The notes: generated by a model not told the origin, from the sequence alone. A DNA stretch of 64,000 nt from Duganella guangzhouensis (GCF_009674535.1 NZ_WKJK01000008.1:248001-312000); one strand, 5' to 3'. Positions 26,663 to 36,260 are shown, numbered from the stretch's first letter. Translations and numbers: made by a program.

Positions 26663-27586
26663 ATGCAGTCACTTTGGATGTTGTTTGCGAGTTTCATGTT
26701 TGCGGTAATGGGGGTGTGCGTCAAACTGGCCTCCACCGAGTTCTCAACATCCGAATTGGTCATGTACCGGGGCGTGGTCGGCGTGATCGCGCTCGGCAGC
26801 ATCATCAAACTGTCCGGCGAAACCTTCCGTACCTCGATGCCCGGCGCCCACCTGTGGCGCGGCGTGATCGGCGTGATCTCGCTGTGGCTGTGGTACTACT
26901 CGATCGGCCAGCTGCCGCTGGCCACCGCCATGACCCTCAACTACATGTCGCCGATCTGGATCGCGGTGTGGCTGTTTGCCATGGGCTGGTGGCATGCCAA
27001 GGGCGACGTCAAATGGCCGCTGATGCTGGCGGTGGGCTGCAGCTTTATCGGCGTCACGCTGCTGCTGCGGCCAGCCTTCCACGCCAACCAGCTGACCCCG
27101 GCGCTGATCGCGCTCAGCTCCAGCATGATCACCGCCATGGCCTATATGCAGGTGCGCAAGCTGGGCCTGGCCGGCGAGCCGGAAAACCGGGTGGTGTTCT
27201 ACTTCACCGTGATGAATCTGGTGGCTGGTATTGTCGGCGTGTTCCTGACCGGTGGCGCCAACGGGCCAGTGTGGCATCCGATCACCAGCGTGCGCAGTGG
27301 TTTGCTGTTGCTGGCGATCGGCGTCTGCGCCACCAGCGCGCAAATCGCCATGACCCGCGCCTACCGTCTCGGCAACACGCTGGTGGTGGCCAATCTGCAA
27401 TACACCGGGATTGTGTTTTCCAGCGTCTGGGGCGTGTTTGTGTTTGGCGACGTGTTCAGCTGGCATAGCTGGGCCGGCATCGGTATCATTCTCGCGTCCG
27501 GTATGGCCGCGACGTTCTACAATACGCGCAATACCGACAAAGGCAAGGCCGTTGCCAATACCGATCCCATCGCCAGCGAAGTCTAA
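26663..27586 (+). CDS. EamA/DMT family transporter
   Basis: A 307-residue inner-membrane protein with about ten hydrophobic segments arranged as two EamA repeats (first MLFASFMFAVMGVCVKLAS, second from about residue 150). Members export amino acids, nucleobases or other metabolites. Packed between the Rieske oxygenase and sulfurtransferase genes with small gaps. Substrate cannot be assigned. Confidence 0.9.
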   Translation: MQSLWMLFASFMFAVMGVCVKLASTEFSTSELVMYRGVVGVIALGSIIKLSGETFRTSMPGAHLWRGVIGVISLWLWYYSIGQLPLATAMTLNYMSPIWIAVWLFAMGWWHAKGDVKWPLMLAVGCSFIGVTLLLRPAFHANQLTPALIALSSSMITAMAYMQVRKLGLAGEPENRVVFYFTVMNLVAGIVGVFLTGGANGPVWHPITSVRSGLLLLAIGVCATSAQIAMTRAYRLGNTLVVANLQYTGIVFSSVWGVFVFGDVFSWHSWAGIGIILASGMAATFYNTRNTDKGKAVANTDPIASEV

Positions 27587-27597
27587 GGAACCCGTAC

Positions 27598-28452
27598 ATG
27601 CATACCACCCTGATCGACGCCGTAACCCTGTCCCAACATCTGAATGATCCGAAATGGGTCATCCTCGATTGCCGCCACGACTTGATGAACCCGAACGCCG
27701 GCATCGACAGCTTTGCCATCGGCCATATCGCCGGCGCGCAGTTTGCCAATGTGGATACGGATTTGTCCGGCGCCAAGGTGGGTGTGGACGGCAAGTTCCT
27801 CGGCCGCCATCCGCTGCCGGGCCGTGCCGCCCTGCTGGAAACGCTGCGCGGCTGGGGCATCAGCGACGATAGCCAGGTGGTGGCCTACGATGCGCACGGC
27901 GGCATGTTCGCGGCGCGGCTGTGGTGGCTGCTGCGCTGGGTCGGACACCCGGCGGTGGCGGTGCTGGACGGCGGCCTGGTGGCATGGCAGGCGGCTGGCC
28001 TGCCGATGGTCACACACGCCGAACGCCGCACGCCCGGCACCATCAGCGAGCGCACCCCGCTGGTATCGACCGTGAGCGCCGACGATGTGGTGGCCAATCT
28101 GTCCTCCCAAGCCCGCACCGTGGTGGACGCGCGCGCCAACGACCGCTATCGCGGCGAGAATGAAACCATCGACCCGGTGGGCGGCCACATCCCCGGCGCC
28201 AAGAACCGCTTCTTCAAGGACAACCTGAACGCCGACGGCCGCTTCAAGGACGCGGCCCAGTTGAAAACCGAATTCGCGCCGCTGTTCAGCGATGCATCGC
28301 AAGCCATCATGCAATGCGGCTCCGGCGTCACCGCCTGTCACAACCTGCTGGCCCTGGAAATCGCCGGCCTGCCCGGCGCCGCGCTGTACCCCGGCTCGTG
28401 GAGCGAATGGGTAGGCCACCCAAGCCGCCCGGTGGCGACTGGCGCCAATTAA
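27598..28452 (+). CDS. sseA: 3-mercaptopyruvate-type sulfurtransferase
   Basis: A 284-residue tandem rhodanese. The N-terminal domain is non-catalytic (LDCRHDLMNP). The C-terminal domain has the active loop CGSGVTAC near residue 240, where CG(S/T)GVT indicates mercaptopyruvate rather than thiosulfate preference. It starts 11 bases after the transporter stop and probably shares its transcript. Confidence 0.93.
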   Translation: MHTTLIDAVTLSQHLNDPKWVILDCRHDLMNPNAGIDSFAIGHIAGAQFANVDTDLSGAKVGVDGKFLGRHPLPGRAALLETLRGWGISDDSQVVAYDAHGGMFAARLWWLLRWVGHPAVAVLDGGLVAWQAAGLPMVTHAERRTPGTISERTPLVSTVSADDVVANLSSQARTVVDARANDRYRGENETIDPVGGHIPGAKNRFFKDNLNADGRFKDAAQLKTEFAPLFSDASQAIMQCGSGVTACHNLLALEIAGLPGAALYPGSWSEWVGHPSRPVATGAN

Positions 28453-28489
28453 GATTGACGCCTCGATGTGCGGAATTGTGCGGCCCGCC

Positions 28490-28588
28490 TTAAAGTTCTT
28501 CTGCACTGATATCGATGAGCGCAGCCAAATGCTCAAGACGCAGGTGGTCCGAAGCAGATAGGGCTGCCAACGCGGCAGCTAGTGTGCG
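28490..28588 (-). pseudogene. Antitoxin-gene remnant downstream of the ParE-type toxin
   Basis: Reading the minus strand directly after the toxin stop (TAG 28591-28589), the same frame encodes RTLAAALAALSASDHLRLEH, continuing LAALIDISAEEL, then TAA at 28492-28490. This aligns clearly with residues near the start of the intact antitoxin at 28875-29156 (AAALAALSPEDRARLERLAA). It has no start codon and no C-terminal half. I take it as the remains of a second antitoxin copy. Confidence 0.7.
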
Positions 28589-28903
28589 CTATGGCCTTGC
28601 TGGCGGCAACATTCTCGTTTGCCGTGCCCAGCGGATAATCCGGATCTCGACTTTAGTGACGCGATAGTCGATGACATGGCCGGTTTTCGGGATAGGGAAT
28701 CGCCTTAACCCGCGTTTTACCAGCGTTCCTATGTCTGGCTGAATTTGGATAAGAGCCAGCGCACTGGCCACACGACCAGTAACAAGATCCGCTGCATGTC
28801 GGTCCTGTGCAGCGATATAGCTAAGCGAGTTCGAGTATCCAACTCGCGCACGGGGCGACCAGCGAACTGGCAGGCTACCCTGTTTTGCGTTTTGGTTTGC
28901 CAT
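28589..28903 (-). CDS. RelE/ParE-type toxin
   Basis: A 104-residue small basic protein: RWSPRARVGYSNSLSYIAAQ, RVASALALIQIQPDIGTLVK and HVIDYRVTKVEIRIIRWARQ match the ParE/RelE fold order. The start MANQNAKQ lies inside the antitoxin gene (29-base overlap), the usual coupling in type II systems with the antitoxin first. ParE toxins poison gyrase and RelE types cleave mRNA; which applies is not clear. The C-terminus may have been altered, because an antitoxin-like remnant follows in the same frame. Confidence 0.75.
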   Translation of the reverse strand: MANQNAKQGSLPVRWSPRARVGYSNSLSYIAAQDRHAADLVTGRVASALALIQIQPDIGTLVKRGLRRFPIPKTGHVIDYRVTKVEIRIIRWARQTRMLPPARP

Positions 28904-29156
28904 AAGTGGCAACCAATGCGCGGGCTTCCGCCATCACCTCAGCATTGTCAATGCCGGGATTTTCCTTGAAGTATTCCTCTGCCTCAAGATCCGCATCAAT
29001 GCTGTCTTCGACGTCATCAAAACCGTATTGCCAGACTTCCGGCCAGAGGTCTTCGGGACTCAGCTTCGCCAGCGCGGCCAGCCGTTCAAGACGGGCTCGG
29101 TCTTCAGGCGAAAGGGCCGCCAGGGCGGCGGCTTGTTTTTGCAGGCGGGAGTTCAT
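28875..29156 (-). CDS. Type II antitoxin partner of the ParE-type toxin
   Basis: A 93-residue acidic protein: helical N-terminus (QKQAAALAALSPEDRARLER), then LWPEVWQYGFDDVEDSIDAD and a C-terminal toxin-wrapping tail (AEVMAEARALVATYGKPKRK). It overlaps the toxin start. No clear DNA-binding domain is visible by eye. A partial second copy of its N-terminal region lies downstream of the toxin. Confidence 0.72.
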   Translation of the reverse strand: MNSRLQKQAAALAALSPEDRARLERLAALAKLSPEDLWPEVWQYGFDDVEDSIDADLEAEEYFKENPGIDNAEVMAEARALVATYGKPKRKTG

Positions 29157-29207
29157 CTTGCCATCATACTCCGCGCGCGGTTGACGGCAAGTTGAGGCGG
29201 CGCAGGC

Positions 29208-29957
29208 TTAGTGGTGGTGGCCGACCAGGAACACGACGATGGCGACGCCGGCGGCGATCAGCAGTACTTGCGGGATCGATTCGCGCAAGGTGGCGCGGCG
29301 CTGCATCTGCGGCATCAAATCGCTGACGGCGATGTAGATGAAGCCGGACGACGCAAACACCAGCACATACGGAATCAAACTGCTGGCGCGGTCCAGCGTG
29401 TAATAACCCAGCAAACCACCGGCGATCGCCAGCAAGCTACACAGCAGGTTGTACACGTAAGCGCGGGTGCGCGAGAAGCCGGCGTTCAGCAGCACGATGA
29501 AGTCGCCGATTTCCTGCGGAATTTCGTGGGCGATGATGGCCAGCCCGGTCACCAGCCCCAGCTCGGGATTGGCCAGGAAGGCGGCCGCGATCAGGATGCC
29601 ATCGGTGAAATTGTGCATGCCATCGCCCACCAGGATCATCCAGCCAGCCTTGCCCGCCTCCATCTTGTCGTGGCCATGATGATGGTGGTGGCCATCATGC
29701 TCGTGATGATGCGAATGTCGCAAGATGGCCAGTTTCTCAAGCAGGAAGAACGCCAACAGCCCGCCCAGCAGCGTGGCGAACAGGCTGTGCGGACTGGCCT
29801 GCGATTCAAACGCTTCCGGCAGCGCGTGCAGCAGCGAGGTCGACAGCATGATGCCAACCGACAGGCTGACCATGCGCTCGACCACTTTGGACAGCAGCGT
29901 AAACGAGAACACGGCCGCCGCAGTGATGCTCACTACGCCAGCCAGTGTGGTCGCCAA
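29208..29957 (-). CDS. ZIP family metal transporter
   Basis: A 249-residue (from the TTG at 29957) zinc/iron permease. It has a His-rich cytoplasmic loop (HSHHHEHDGHHHHHGHDK), the metal-binding helix motif HNFTDGILIAAAF and HEIPQEIGDFIVLLNAGFSR. All core ZIP motifs are present. The start is odd: the frame continues upstream as IDPVLISILLATTLAG, the expected first helix, with an AGAGG RBS seven bases before an ATC codon at 29984-29982. There is no ATG or GTG. The real start is probably that ATC, or the gene has lost its ATG. Confidence 0.88.
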   Translation of the reverse strand: MATTLAGVVSITAAAVFSFTLLSKVVERMVSLSVGIMLSTSLLHALPEAFESQASPHSLFATLLGGLLAFFLLEKLAILRHSHHHEHDGHHHHHGHDKMEAGKAGWMILVGDGMHNFTDGILIAAAFLANPELGLVTGLAIIAHEIPQEIGDFIVLLNAGFSRTRAYVYNLLCSLLAIAGGLLGYYTLDRASSLIPYVLVFASSGFIYIAVSDLMPQMQRRATLRESIPQVLLIAAGVAIVVFLVGHHH

Positions 29958-30076
29958 TAGGATGGAGATGAGTACGGGATCGATGTTATAGCCTCTGGTA
30001 CCTGGAGCCGTGCACGCCGCTGCGCAGGCCGGGGCGCTATTTTACCGTCCGGCCCGCTTTTTTGCTGAAAAACCCC

Positions 30077-30961
30077 TCAGAGCACGCCGTTTTGGCGGAA
30101 CCACGCCAGAGTACGGCCCCAGCCATCCTTGGCATCGGCCTCGACGTAGCTGGCACGATAGTCGGCGTGGAAGGCATGGCCGGAGTTTGGATAGATGACA
30201 AAAGTCGACTTGTTCGGCCCCTTGGCCAGCGCCGCTTTCATGACTTCGATCGATTCCTGCGAGATGCCGGTGTCCTTGCCGCCATACAGGCCCAGCACCG
30301 GAACGGTCAGAGTGCCAGCAACATCGATTGGGTGCCTGGGAAAGTTGGGGGTGCTGTCCCCCATCAGCCGGCCATACCAGGCCACGCCGGCCTTGATCGA
30401 TGGATTGTGCGCGGCGTACAGCCAGGTGATGCGGCCGCCCCAGCAGAAGCCGGTGATGGCGATCTTGTCGGCGTTGCCGCCGTTGGCCTTGGCCCAGGCC
30501 ACCACCGCGTCGAGGTCGGTGAACACTTGCGCGTCCGGCGTGTTGGCGATGATGCCTTTCTGCAGCTCGGCAATCGAGGTCACCCTGGTCGGGTCGCCCT
30601 GGCGGATGAACAGGTCCGGCGCCAGCGCCAGGTAGCCCTGTTTGGCGAAGCGGCGCGCGACGTCGGCAATGTGCTCGTGCAAGCCGAAGATTTCGGAAAT
30701 CACCAATATCACCGGCAGATTGGTCTTGCCTTCCGGCTGAGCGCGGTACACCGGCACATTCTGGCCGTTGACGTTGATCTGGATGACGCCGGCGGTCAGG
30801 CCGGCGGTGTCGGTCTTGATGACGGTCTGCGCCGCCACCGGCAGCGCGGCGGCGGCAAAGCCGGTGCCGATTGCCGCCTTCAGGAAGTCGCGGCGGTCCA
30901 CGCCTTCCGATACGCCGGTCTTACCCAGCAAACTCTCTGCATCCCGTATCAAATCATCCAT
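30077..30961 (-). CDS. Dienelactone hydrolase family protein, Tat-exported
   Basis: A 294-residue alpha/beta hydrolase. The N-terminus has a twin-arginine signal (DRRDFLKAAIGTGFAAAALP). The nucleophile Cys is in ITGFCWGGRITW, and the acid and His are probably in GLYGGKDTGI and NSGHAFHADYR. The ATG at 30961 is six bases after AGGAGG; an ATG at 30967 would touch the RBS. It follows polA by 28 bases on the same strand. The natural substrate is unknown. Confidence 0.9.
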   Translation of the reverse strand: MDDLIRDAESLLGKTGVSEGVDRRDFLKAAIGTGFAAAALPVAAQTVIKTDTAGLTAGVIQINVNGQNVPVYRAQPEGKTNLPVILVISEIFGLHEHIADVARRFAKQGYLALAPDLFIRQGDPTRVTSIAELQKGIIANTPDAQVFTDLDAVVAWAKANGGNADKIAITGFCWGGRITWLYAAHNPSIKAGVAWYGRLMGDSTPNFPRHPIDVAGTLTVPVLGLYGGKDTGISQESIEVMKAALAKGPNKSTFVIYPNSGHAFHADYRASYVEADAKDGWGRTLAWFRQNGVL

Positions 30962-30989
30962 GCACATCCTCCTTAGTCTGCCGAGACGC

Positions 30990-33755
30990 TCAATGCGCCT
31001 CTTCCCAATTCTTGCCGACGCCAACTTCCGCCAGCAGCGGCACTTTCAGTTGCGCCACGCCGGCCATCAGTTCCGGCAGCTTTTGCTTGACCAGCTCCAG
31101 CTCGGCGTCCGGAACTTCCAGCACCAGCTCGTCGTGCACCTGCATGATCATGCGCGTACCCAACTTTTCCGCCTCCAGCCAACCCTGCACCGCCACCATG
31201 GCCAGCTTGATCAGGTCGGCCGCCGTGCCCTGCATCGGCGCGTTGATCGCCGCGCGTTCGGCGCCCTGGCGACGCGGACCGTTCGGCGAATTGATCTCGG
31301 GCAGCCACAGGCGGCGGCCGAACACCGTCTCGACATAGCCGCGCGCCTTGGCTTGCAGGCGGGTGTCGTCCATATACTGTTTGACGCCGGCAAAGCGCGC
31401 GAAGTAGCGCTCGATATAGCTCTGCGCCGCGCCGCGTTCGATGCCCAGATTGCTGGCCAGGCCAAACGCGCTCATGCCGTAGATCAGGCCGAAGTTGATG
31501 ACCTTGGCGTAGCGGCGCTGCTCGCTCTCAACCGCCTCCGGCGCCACGCCGAAAATCTCGGACGCGGTGGCGCGGTGAATGTCGACGCCGTCGGCAAACG
31601 CGCGCAGCATGGCGGCATCTTCCGAGATGTGCGCCATGATGCGCAGCTCGATCTGCGAATAGTCGGCCGACACAATGTGCGAACCGGCCGGCGCCACAAA
31701 CGCTTCGCGGATGCGGCGGCCCTCGGCGGTACGCACCGGAATGTTCTGCAAGTTAGGATCGTTGGACGCCAGACGGCCCGTCACCGCCACCGCCTGCGCG
31801 TAGTTGGTGTGCACGCGGCCGGTGGTGGCGTTGATCCCTTTCGGCAGCTTGTCGGTATAAGTCGATTTCAGCTTGGACAGGCTGCGGTATTCCAGCAGCA
31901 CTTTCGGCAGCGGATAATCCTCGGCCAGCTTTTGCAGCACTTCCTCGTCGGTGGATGGCGCGCCGCTTGGGGTTTTCTTCACCACCGGCAGCTTCAGCTT
32001 CTCGAAGAAGATTTCGCCGATCTGCTTGGGCGAGCCCAGGTTGAACGGCTGTTCGGCCAGTTCATGCGCCTTGGCTTCCAGCTCGACAATGCGCTTGGCC
32101 AGTTCGGACGATTGCTGCTCCAGCAGGCCGGCATCGATCTGCACGCCGTTGCGCTCGATCTTTTGCAGCACCACCGAGGTCGGCAGTTCGATGTGACGGT
32201 AGATGTAGTTCAGCTTTTCATCCGGCTCGACTTCACCGATCATGGCCTGGTGCAAGCGCAGCGTGATATCCGCGTCTTCCGCCGCATAAGCGGTGGCACG
32301 GTCGATCGCGACCTGGTCGAAGGTAATCATGCTGGCGCCCTTGCCGCACACGTCCACGAAGGGAATCGTGGTGTGGTTCAAGTGGCGCAGCGCCAGGCTG
32401 TCCATATCGTGCGTGCGGTGCGATTCAAACACATACGATTCCAGCAGCGTATCGTGATGGATGCCTTGCAGCGACACGCCATGGTTGGCGAAGATGTGGC
32501 TGTCGTACTTGAGGTTCTGGCCGACTTTCAGCTTGGTCGCGTCTTCCAGCCAAGGCTTCAGCTTGGCCAGCACATGCTCGCGCTCCAGCTGCTGCGGCAC
32601 GCCCTGGTAGGCGTGCGCCACCGGGATATAGCACGCCTCGCCAGCCTTGACCGACAGCGAGATGCCAACCAGCTGTGCCGTCATCGGCTCCAGCGAGGTG
32701 GTTTCGGTGTCGACGGCGGTCAGCTCGGCGGCGTTGATGCGCGCGATCCACTGGTCCAGCTGCTCATCGGTGAACACGGTTTCGTAATTGGTGGCGACCG
32801 GTTCGGCAAACAGGTCGCCGGTGGCGGACACGACGCCGCCGGCCGGCACCTCGGCGGCGGCCTTGGCCGTGGCGGGCGCAGCGCCCGCAGCGTTAGCCGA
32901 GCCCAGCTCGCGCAGCAGCGTCTTGAAGCCGTACTTGCCGAAGAAGGCCAGCAACGCTTCCTTGTCCTCGTCGCGCGCGGTCAGCGATTCGTTGATCGAC
33001 ACCATGTGAGCACTCAGATCGCAATCCAGTTTCACGGTAATCAGCTCACGGCCCTTGGGCAGCCATTCCAGCGCATCGCGCAGGTTCTGGCCGACGGCGC
33101 CGCTAATCTTGTCGGCGTTGGCGATGACGCCATCCAGCGAGTCATACGCGGTCAGCCATTTGAGCGCCGTCTTCGGACCGCACTTGTTCACGCCCGGCAC
33201 GTTGTCGACGGTGTCGCCGATCAAGGTCAGGTAATCGATGATGCGGTTAGGCGGCACGCCGAACTTGGCCAGCACGCCAGCCTCGTCCATTTTCTCGTTG
33301 GTCATGGTGTTGATCAGCATGACCTGGTTGTTGACCAGCTGCGCCAGATCCTTGTCGCCGGTGGACACCACCACATTCATGCCGGCCTTGGCGGCGTCAA
33401 CCGACAGCGTGCCGATCACGTCATCCGCCTCCACGCCCTCCACCATCAGAATCGGCCAACCCATGGCCTTGACCGCCTCGTGAATCGGCTCGATCTGCAG
33501 GCGCAGGTCGTCCGGCATCGAAGCGCGGGTGGCCTTATATTCCGGGTACATATCATCGCGGAAGGTCTTGCCCTTGGCGTCGAACACACAGGCGATGTAG
33601 GCGGCCGGGAAATCCGCGCGCAGGCGGCGCAGCATATTGACCATGCCGTGCATGGCGCCGGTCGGATGGCCATCCGGGCTGCGCAGGTCGGGCAGCGCGT
33701 GGAAAGCGCGGTAAAGATAGCTGGAGCCGTCTACTAACAACAGGGTATTTTGCAT
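30990..33755 (-). CDS. polA: DNA polymerase I
   Basis: A 921-residue repair and replication polymerase with three domains in order: the 5'-3' exonuclease (from LLLVDGSSYLYRAFHALPDL), a 3'-5' exonuclease retaining the DxE motif (AVDTETTSLEPM), and the polymerase domain (SADYSQIELRIMAHIS, RRYAKVINFGLIYGMSAFGL, MIMQVHDELVLEVP). Length is normal and all catalytic acids are visible. It is divergent from the DUF2782 gene. Confidence 0.98.
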   Translation of the reverse strand: MQNTLLLVDGSSYLYRAFHALPDLRSPDGHPTGAMHGMVNMLRRLRADFPAAYIACVFDAKGKTFRDDMYPEYKATRASMPDDLRLQIEPIHEAVKAMGWPILMVEGVEADDVIGTLSVDAAKAGMNVVVSTGDKDLAQLVNNQVMLINTMTNEKMDEAGVLAKFGVPPNRIIDYLTLIGDTVDNVPGVNKCGPKTALKWLTAYDSLDGVIANADKISGAVGQNLRDALEWLPKGRELITVKLDCDLSAHMVSINESLTARDEDKEALLAFFGKYGFKTLLRELGSANAAGAAPATAKAAAEVPAGGVVSATGDLFAEPVATNYETVFTDEQLDQWIARINAAELTAVDTETTSLEPMTAQLVGISLSVKAGEACYIPVAHAYQGVPQQLEREHVLAKLKPWLEDATKLKVGQNLKYDSHIFANHGVSLQGIHHDTLLESYVFESHRTHDMDSLALRHLNHTTIPFVDVCGKGASMITFDQVAIDRATAYAAEDADITLRLHQAMIGEVEPDEKLNYIYRHIELPTSVVLQKIERNGVQIDAGLLEQQSSELAKRIVELEAKAHELAEQPFNLGSPKQIGEIFFEKLKLPVVKKTPSGAPSTDEEVLQKLAEDYPLPKVLLEYRSLSKLKSTYTDKLPKGINATTGRVHTNYAQAVAVTGRLASNDPNLQNIPVRTAEGRRIREAFVAPAGSHIVSADYSQIELRIMAHISEDAAMLRAFADGVDIHRATASEIFGVAPEAVESEQRRYAKVINFGLIYGMSAFGLASNLGIERGAAQSYIERYFARFAGVKQYMDDTRLQAKARGYVETVFGRRLWLPEINSPNGPRRQGAERAAINAPMQGTAADLIKLAMVAVQGWLEAEKLGTRMIMQVHDELVLEVPDAELELVKQKLPELMAGVAQLKVPLLAEVGVGKNWEEAH

Positions 33756-33984
33756 AGGGTACTGAATATGGAGATGAGGGGCGCCAACAACAATGGCAAC
33801 TTTGCCACGGGCGCGAATAGCGCATTATCGCAGGTTTTGGCCCGGCTCCGCCTGCCTTGCCACGTTTCCATAATGGCAATGACACGCCTCTATCCAATGG
33901 GAAAGCACAGCGATGCGTGTCTGTTTGTTACAATGGACCATACATAAAAATTCTGCGGCTTTTACACTGCTAAGGCGACCCATC

Positions 33985-34395
33985 ATGAAGCGCTCTTCTC
34001 TCCTCTGGCCTACCCTCGTCCTGACCCTCAGCGCCCACACGGCGCTGGCCCAGTCGACGCCGAGCCAGGCTCCGCCAAAACTGGAAAAAATCGAGGAAGT
34101 GGCGGACGATGGCGTCACCATCAGCTCCAAGCAACAATCCGAGAACAAAATCACCGAACGCCGCGACAACAACGGCAATGTGGTCGAAGCCACCGTCAAA
34201 AGCGGTCCCAGCACTTACACCGTGAAGCCGAATCATCCGGTGGGCGCCTCGCTGCCCGGCGACATGACCAGCGGTAACCAGCGCGGCCCGATGTGGACCG
34301 TGCTGGAATTCGACCTCGGCAAGAAGAAAAAGAAAACCCCGGAAGAGGAAGCAGCACCGGACGCCAACGTGCCGCCGCCGCCCACGGTCAAATAA
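33985..34395 (+). CDS. DUF2782 exported protein
   Basis: A 136-residue protein with signal peptide MKRSSLLWPTLVLTLSAHTA and the DUF2782 core (ITERRDNNGNVVEATVKSGP, STYTVKP). The tail is Lys/Pro-rich. This gene regularly sits between polA and thrB in betaproteobacteria, as here. Function unknown. The start MKRSS is chosen for the signal peptide. The 229-bp gap upstream to polA holds no gene and must contain both divergent promoters. Confidence 0.85.
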   Translation: MKRSSLLWPTLVLTLSAHTALAQSTPSQAPPKLEKIEEVADDGVTISSKQQSENKITERRDNNGNVVEATVKSGPSTYTVKPNHPVGASLPGDMTSGNQRGPMWTVLEFDLGKKKKKTPEEEAAPDANVPPPPTVK

Positions 34396-34449
34396 CACCC
34401 CTGCCCGTCGGCACGCGTCGGCGGACTCATCGAACTCATTCATTCTCAC

Positions 34450-35406
34450 ATGGCAGTCTTTACTCCGGTATCGCTGGACGATGTCACCCAGTGGATCACC
34501 CAATTCCCGCTCGGCAAAGCGCTTGAGCTCAAAGGCATTAGCTCCGGCATTGAAAACAGCAACTTCTTTCTGACGACCGAGCGTGGTGAGTATGTACTCA
34601 CCATCTTCGAGAACCTGTCGTTCGAACAGCTGCCGTTCTACCTCAACCTGATGCGCCATCTGGCCGATCGCGGCGTGCTGGTGCCGGCGCCGGTCGCCAA
34701 CCACCAGGGCGAACTGATTACCGCGCTGCACGGCAAGCCGGCCTCCATCGTCAGCAAGCTGGAAGGCAGCTCGCAGATGGAGCCGCAAGCGGTGCACTGC
34801 GACGCCGTTGGCGCCATGCTGGCCAATATGCACCTGGCTGGCCGCGATTACCCGCTGCGGCAGCCGAATCTGCGCGGTCTGGAATGGTGGCATGAGACCA
34901 CGCCGCTGGTACTGCCGTACATCCCGGAAGACAAGGCACAGTTGCTGAAAGCCGAAGTGCACTATCAGGAAACGTTTGCCGCCTGCGATCATTACAAGCA
35001 GCTGCAAGTCGGCCCGGTCCACGCCGACCTGTTCCGCAACAACGTGATGTTCGACGGCGAACGCCTGACCGGCTTCTTCGACTTCTACTTCGCCGGCTGC
35101 GACACCTGGCTGTTCGACGTCGCCGTCACCGTCAACGACTGGTGCATCGATCTCGACACCGGTGTGCTGGATGAAGTGCGGGTGCGCGCCATGCTGGACG
35201 CCTACCACGCCGTGCGGCCGTTCACCGCAGCCGAACAGCACGCCTGGCAGACCATGCTGCGCGCCGGCGCGCTACGCTTCTGGCTGTCGCGCCTGTATGA
35301 CTTCTACCGTCCGCGCGAAGCCGAGATGCTGACGCCGCACGATCCGGCCCACTTCGAGCGCATTCTGCGCGAACGCATCGCCACGCCGGCGCCAGGACTG
35401 TTCTGA
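34450..35406 (+). CDS. thrB: Homoserine kinase (choline-kinase-like ThrB)
   Basis: A 318-residue kinase phosphorylating homoserine for threonine synthesis. It belongs to the aminoglycoside/choline kinase fold used by many proteobacteria: [15 protein letters not shown] near residue 30, catalytic loop [17 protein letters not shown] and metal motif [17 protein letters not shown]. The last base of its stop is the first base of the next gene's ATG. Confidence 0.94.
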   Translation: MAVFTPVSLDDVTQWITQFPLGKALELKGISSGIENSNFFLTTERGEYVLTIFENLSFEQLPFYLNLMRHLADRGVLVPAPVANHQGELITALHGKPASIVSKLEGSSQMEPQAVHCDAVGAMLANMHLAGRDYPLRQPNLRGLEWWHETTPLVLPYIPEDKAQLLKAEVHYQETFAACDHYKQLQVGPVHADLFRNNVMFDGERLTGFFDFYFAGCDTWLFDVAVTVNDWCIDLDTGVLDEVRVRAMLDAYHAVRPFTAAEQHAWQTMLRAGALRFWLSRLYDFYRPREAEMLTPHDPAHFERILRERIATPAPGLF

Positions 35407-36185
35407 TGGATAAGCTGCCCGCACGCACCGGCTGGCTCTGGGTCAAACAGGGACTGGACGTATTCCGCAAGCAGCCCGGCGCGCTGATGGCGCTGCTGTT
35501 CAGCTGCATGTTCCTGTCGATGATCGCGGCCGTGCTGCCGATCGTGGGCGGCTTGCTGCCATCGCTGCTGGCGCCGCTGTTCAGCGTCGCCCTGCTGCAA
35601 GCCTGTGCTGACGTCGACCAGGGCAAGCGCGCGCTGCCCTTCCTGGTCGCGATCGGCTTCAAGAAACCGATGCGGCGACCGCTGCTGCAACTGGGCGGTC
35701 TGTACGTGGCGTTGACGGTGGCCACGCTGGTGGTGCTGCGCCTGATGGGCGATGACATCTTCGCGCAGTTGGCCTCCTCCGACCAGGTGGTGCGCCTGGA
35801 CCGCGACATGCTGGAAAATCTGCGCCTGCCGCTGCTGGTGTCGTCGCTGGTGTATCTGATCGGCTGGATGCTGCTGTGCCTGGCGGCACCGCTGATCTAC
35901 TGGCAGAAGATGGCGGTGGGTAAAGCGCTGTTCTTCAGCGTGGTGACGGTGGGACGCGAATTCAAAGCCTTCATCACGGCGGCGGTGATGCTGTATCTGT
36001 TGTGCCAGGTGCTGACCTTGGTGCCGTTGCTGCTGCTCGGCCTGCCGAGCGTGGCGGTGGCGCTGCTGTTCGGCATTGTGTTGATGATGATGATGCTGGT
36101 GCACTGCACGCTGTACGCCAGCTACCGCCAGATCTTCGGCACGCCCCCGGCATCGCCGGAGGCGCTCAACCTGAATAAACCATAA
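35406..36185 (+). CDS. BPSS1780-like membrane protein
   Basis: A 259-residue polytopic protein with about six hydrophobic segments (for example ALMALLFSCMFLSMIAAVLP). The N-terminal W-x4-G-x-FRKQP pattern fits the BPSS1780 family that follows polA-DUF2782-thrB in related genomes. Function unknown. Coupled to thrB by a one-base overlap. Confidence 0.85.
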   Translation: MDKLPARTGWLWVKQGLDVFRKQPGALMALLFSCMFLSMIAAVLPIVGGLLPSLLAPLFSVALLQACADVDQGKRALPFLVAIGFKKPMRRPLLQLGGLYVALTVATLVVLRLMGDDIFAQLASSDQVVRLDRDMLENLRLPLLVSSLVYLIGWMLLCLAAPLIYWQKMAVGKALFFSVVTVGREFKAFITAAVMLYLLCQVLTLVPLLLLGLPSVAVALLFGIVLMMMMLVHCTLYASYRQIFGTPPASPEALNLNKP

Positions 36186-36188
36186 TGC

Positions 36189-36260
36189 CGTCGTCCCGGC
36201 GAAAGCCGGGACCCATGGAACGCTTGCTCAGCATGGATCCCGGCTTTCGCCGGGACGACG
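36189..36260. repeat. REP-like inverted repeat between two convergent genes
   Basis: Perfect 23-bp arms: CGTCGTCCCGGCGAAAGCCG... (36189-36211) and its complement (36238-36260), with 26 bases between. The GTCCCGGCGAAAGCCGGGA theme is the common proteobacterial intergenic hairpin repeat. It lies exactly between the convergent BPSS1780-like gene and uvrD, whose stop begins at the next base, and could serve as a bidirectional transcript end. Confidence 0.88.

Noticed and set aside
30768-33737. 989-codon plus-strand open frame opposite polA
   Set aside because: Antisense shadow of an intact, highly conserved polA. The His/Arg/Gln-rich composition is typical of such artefacts.
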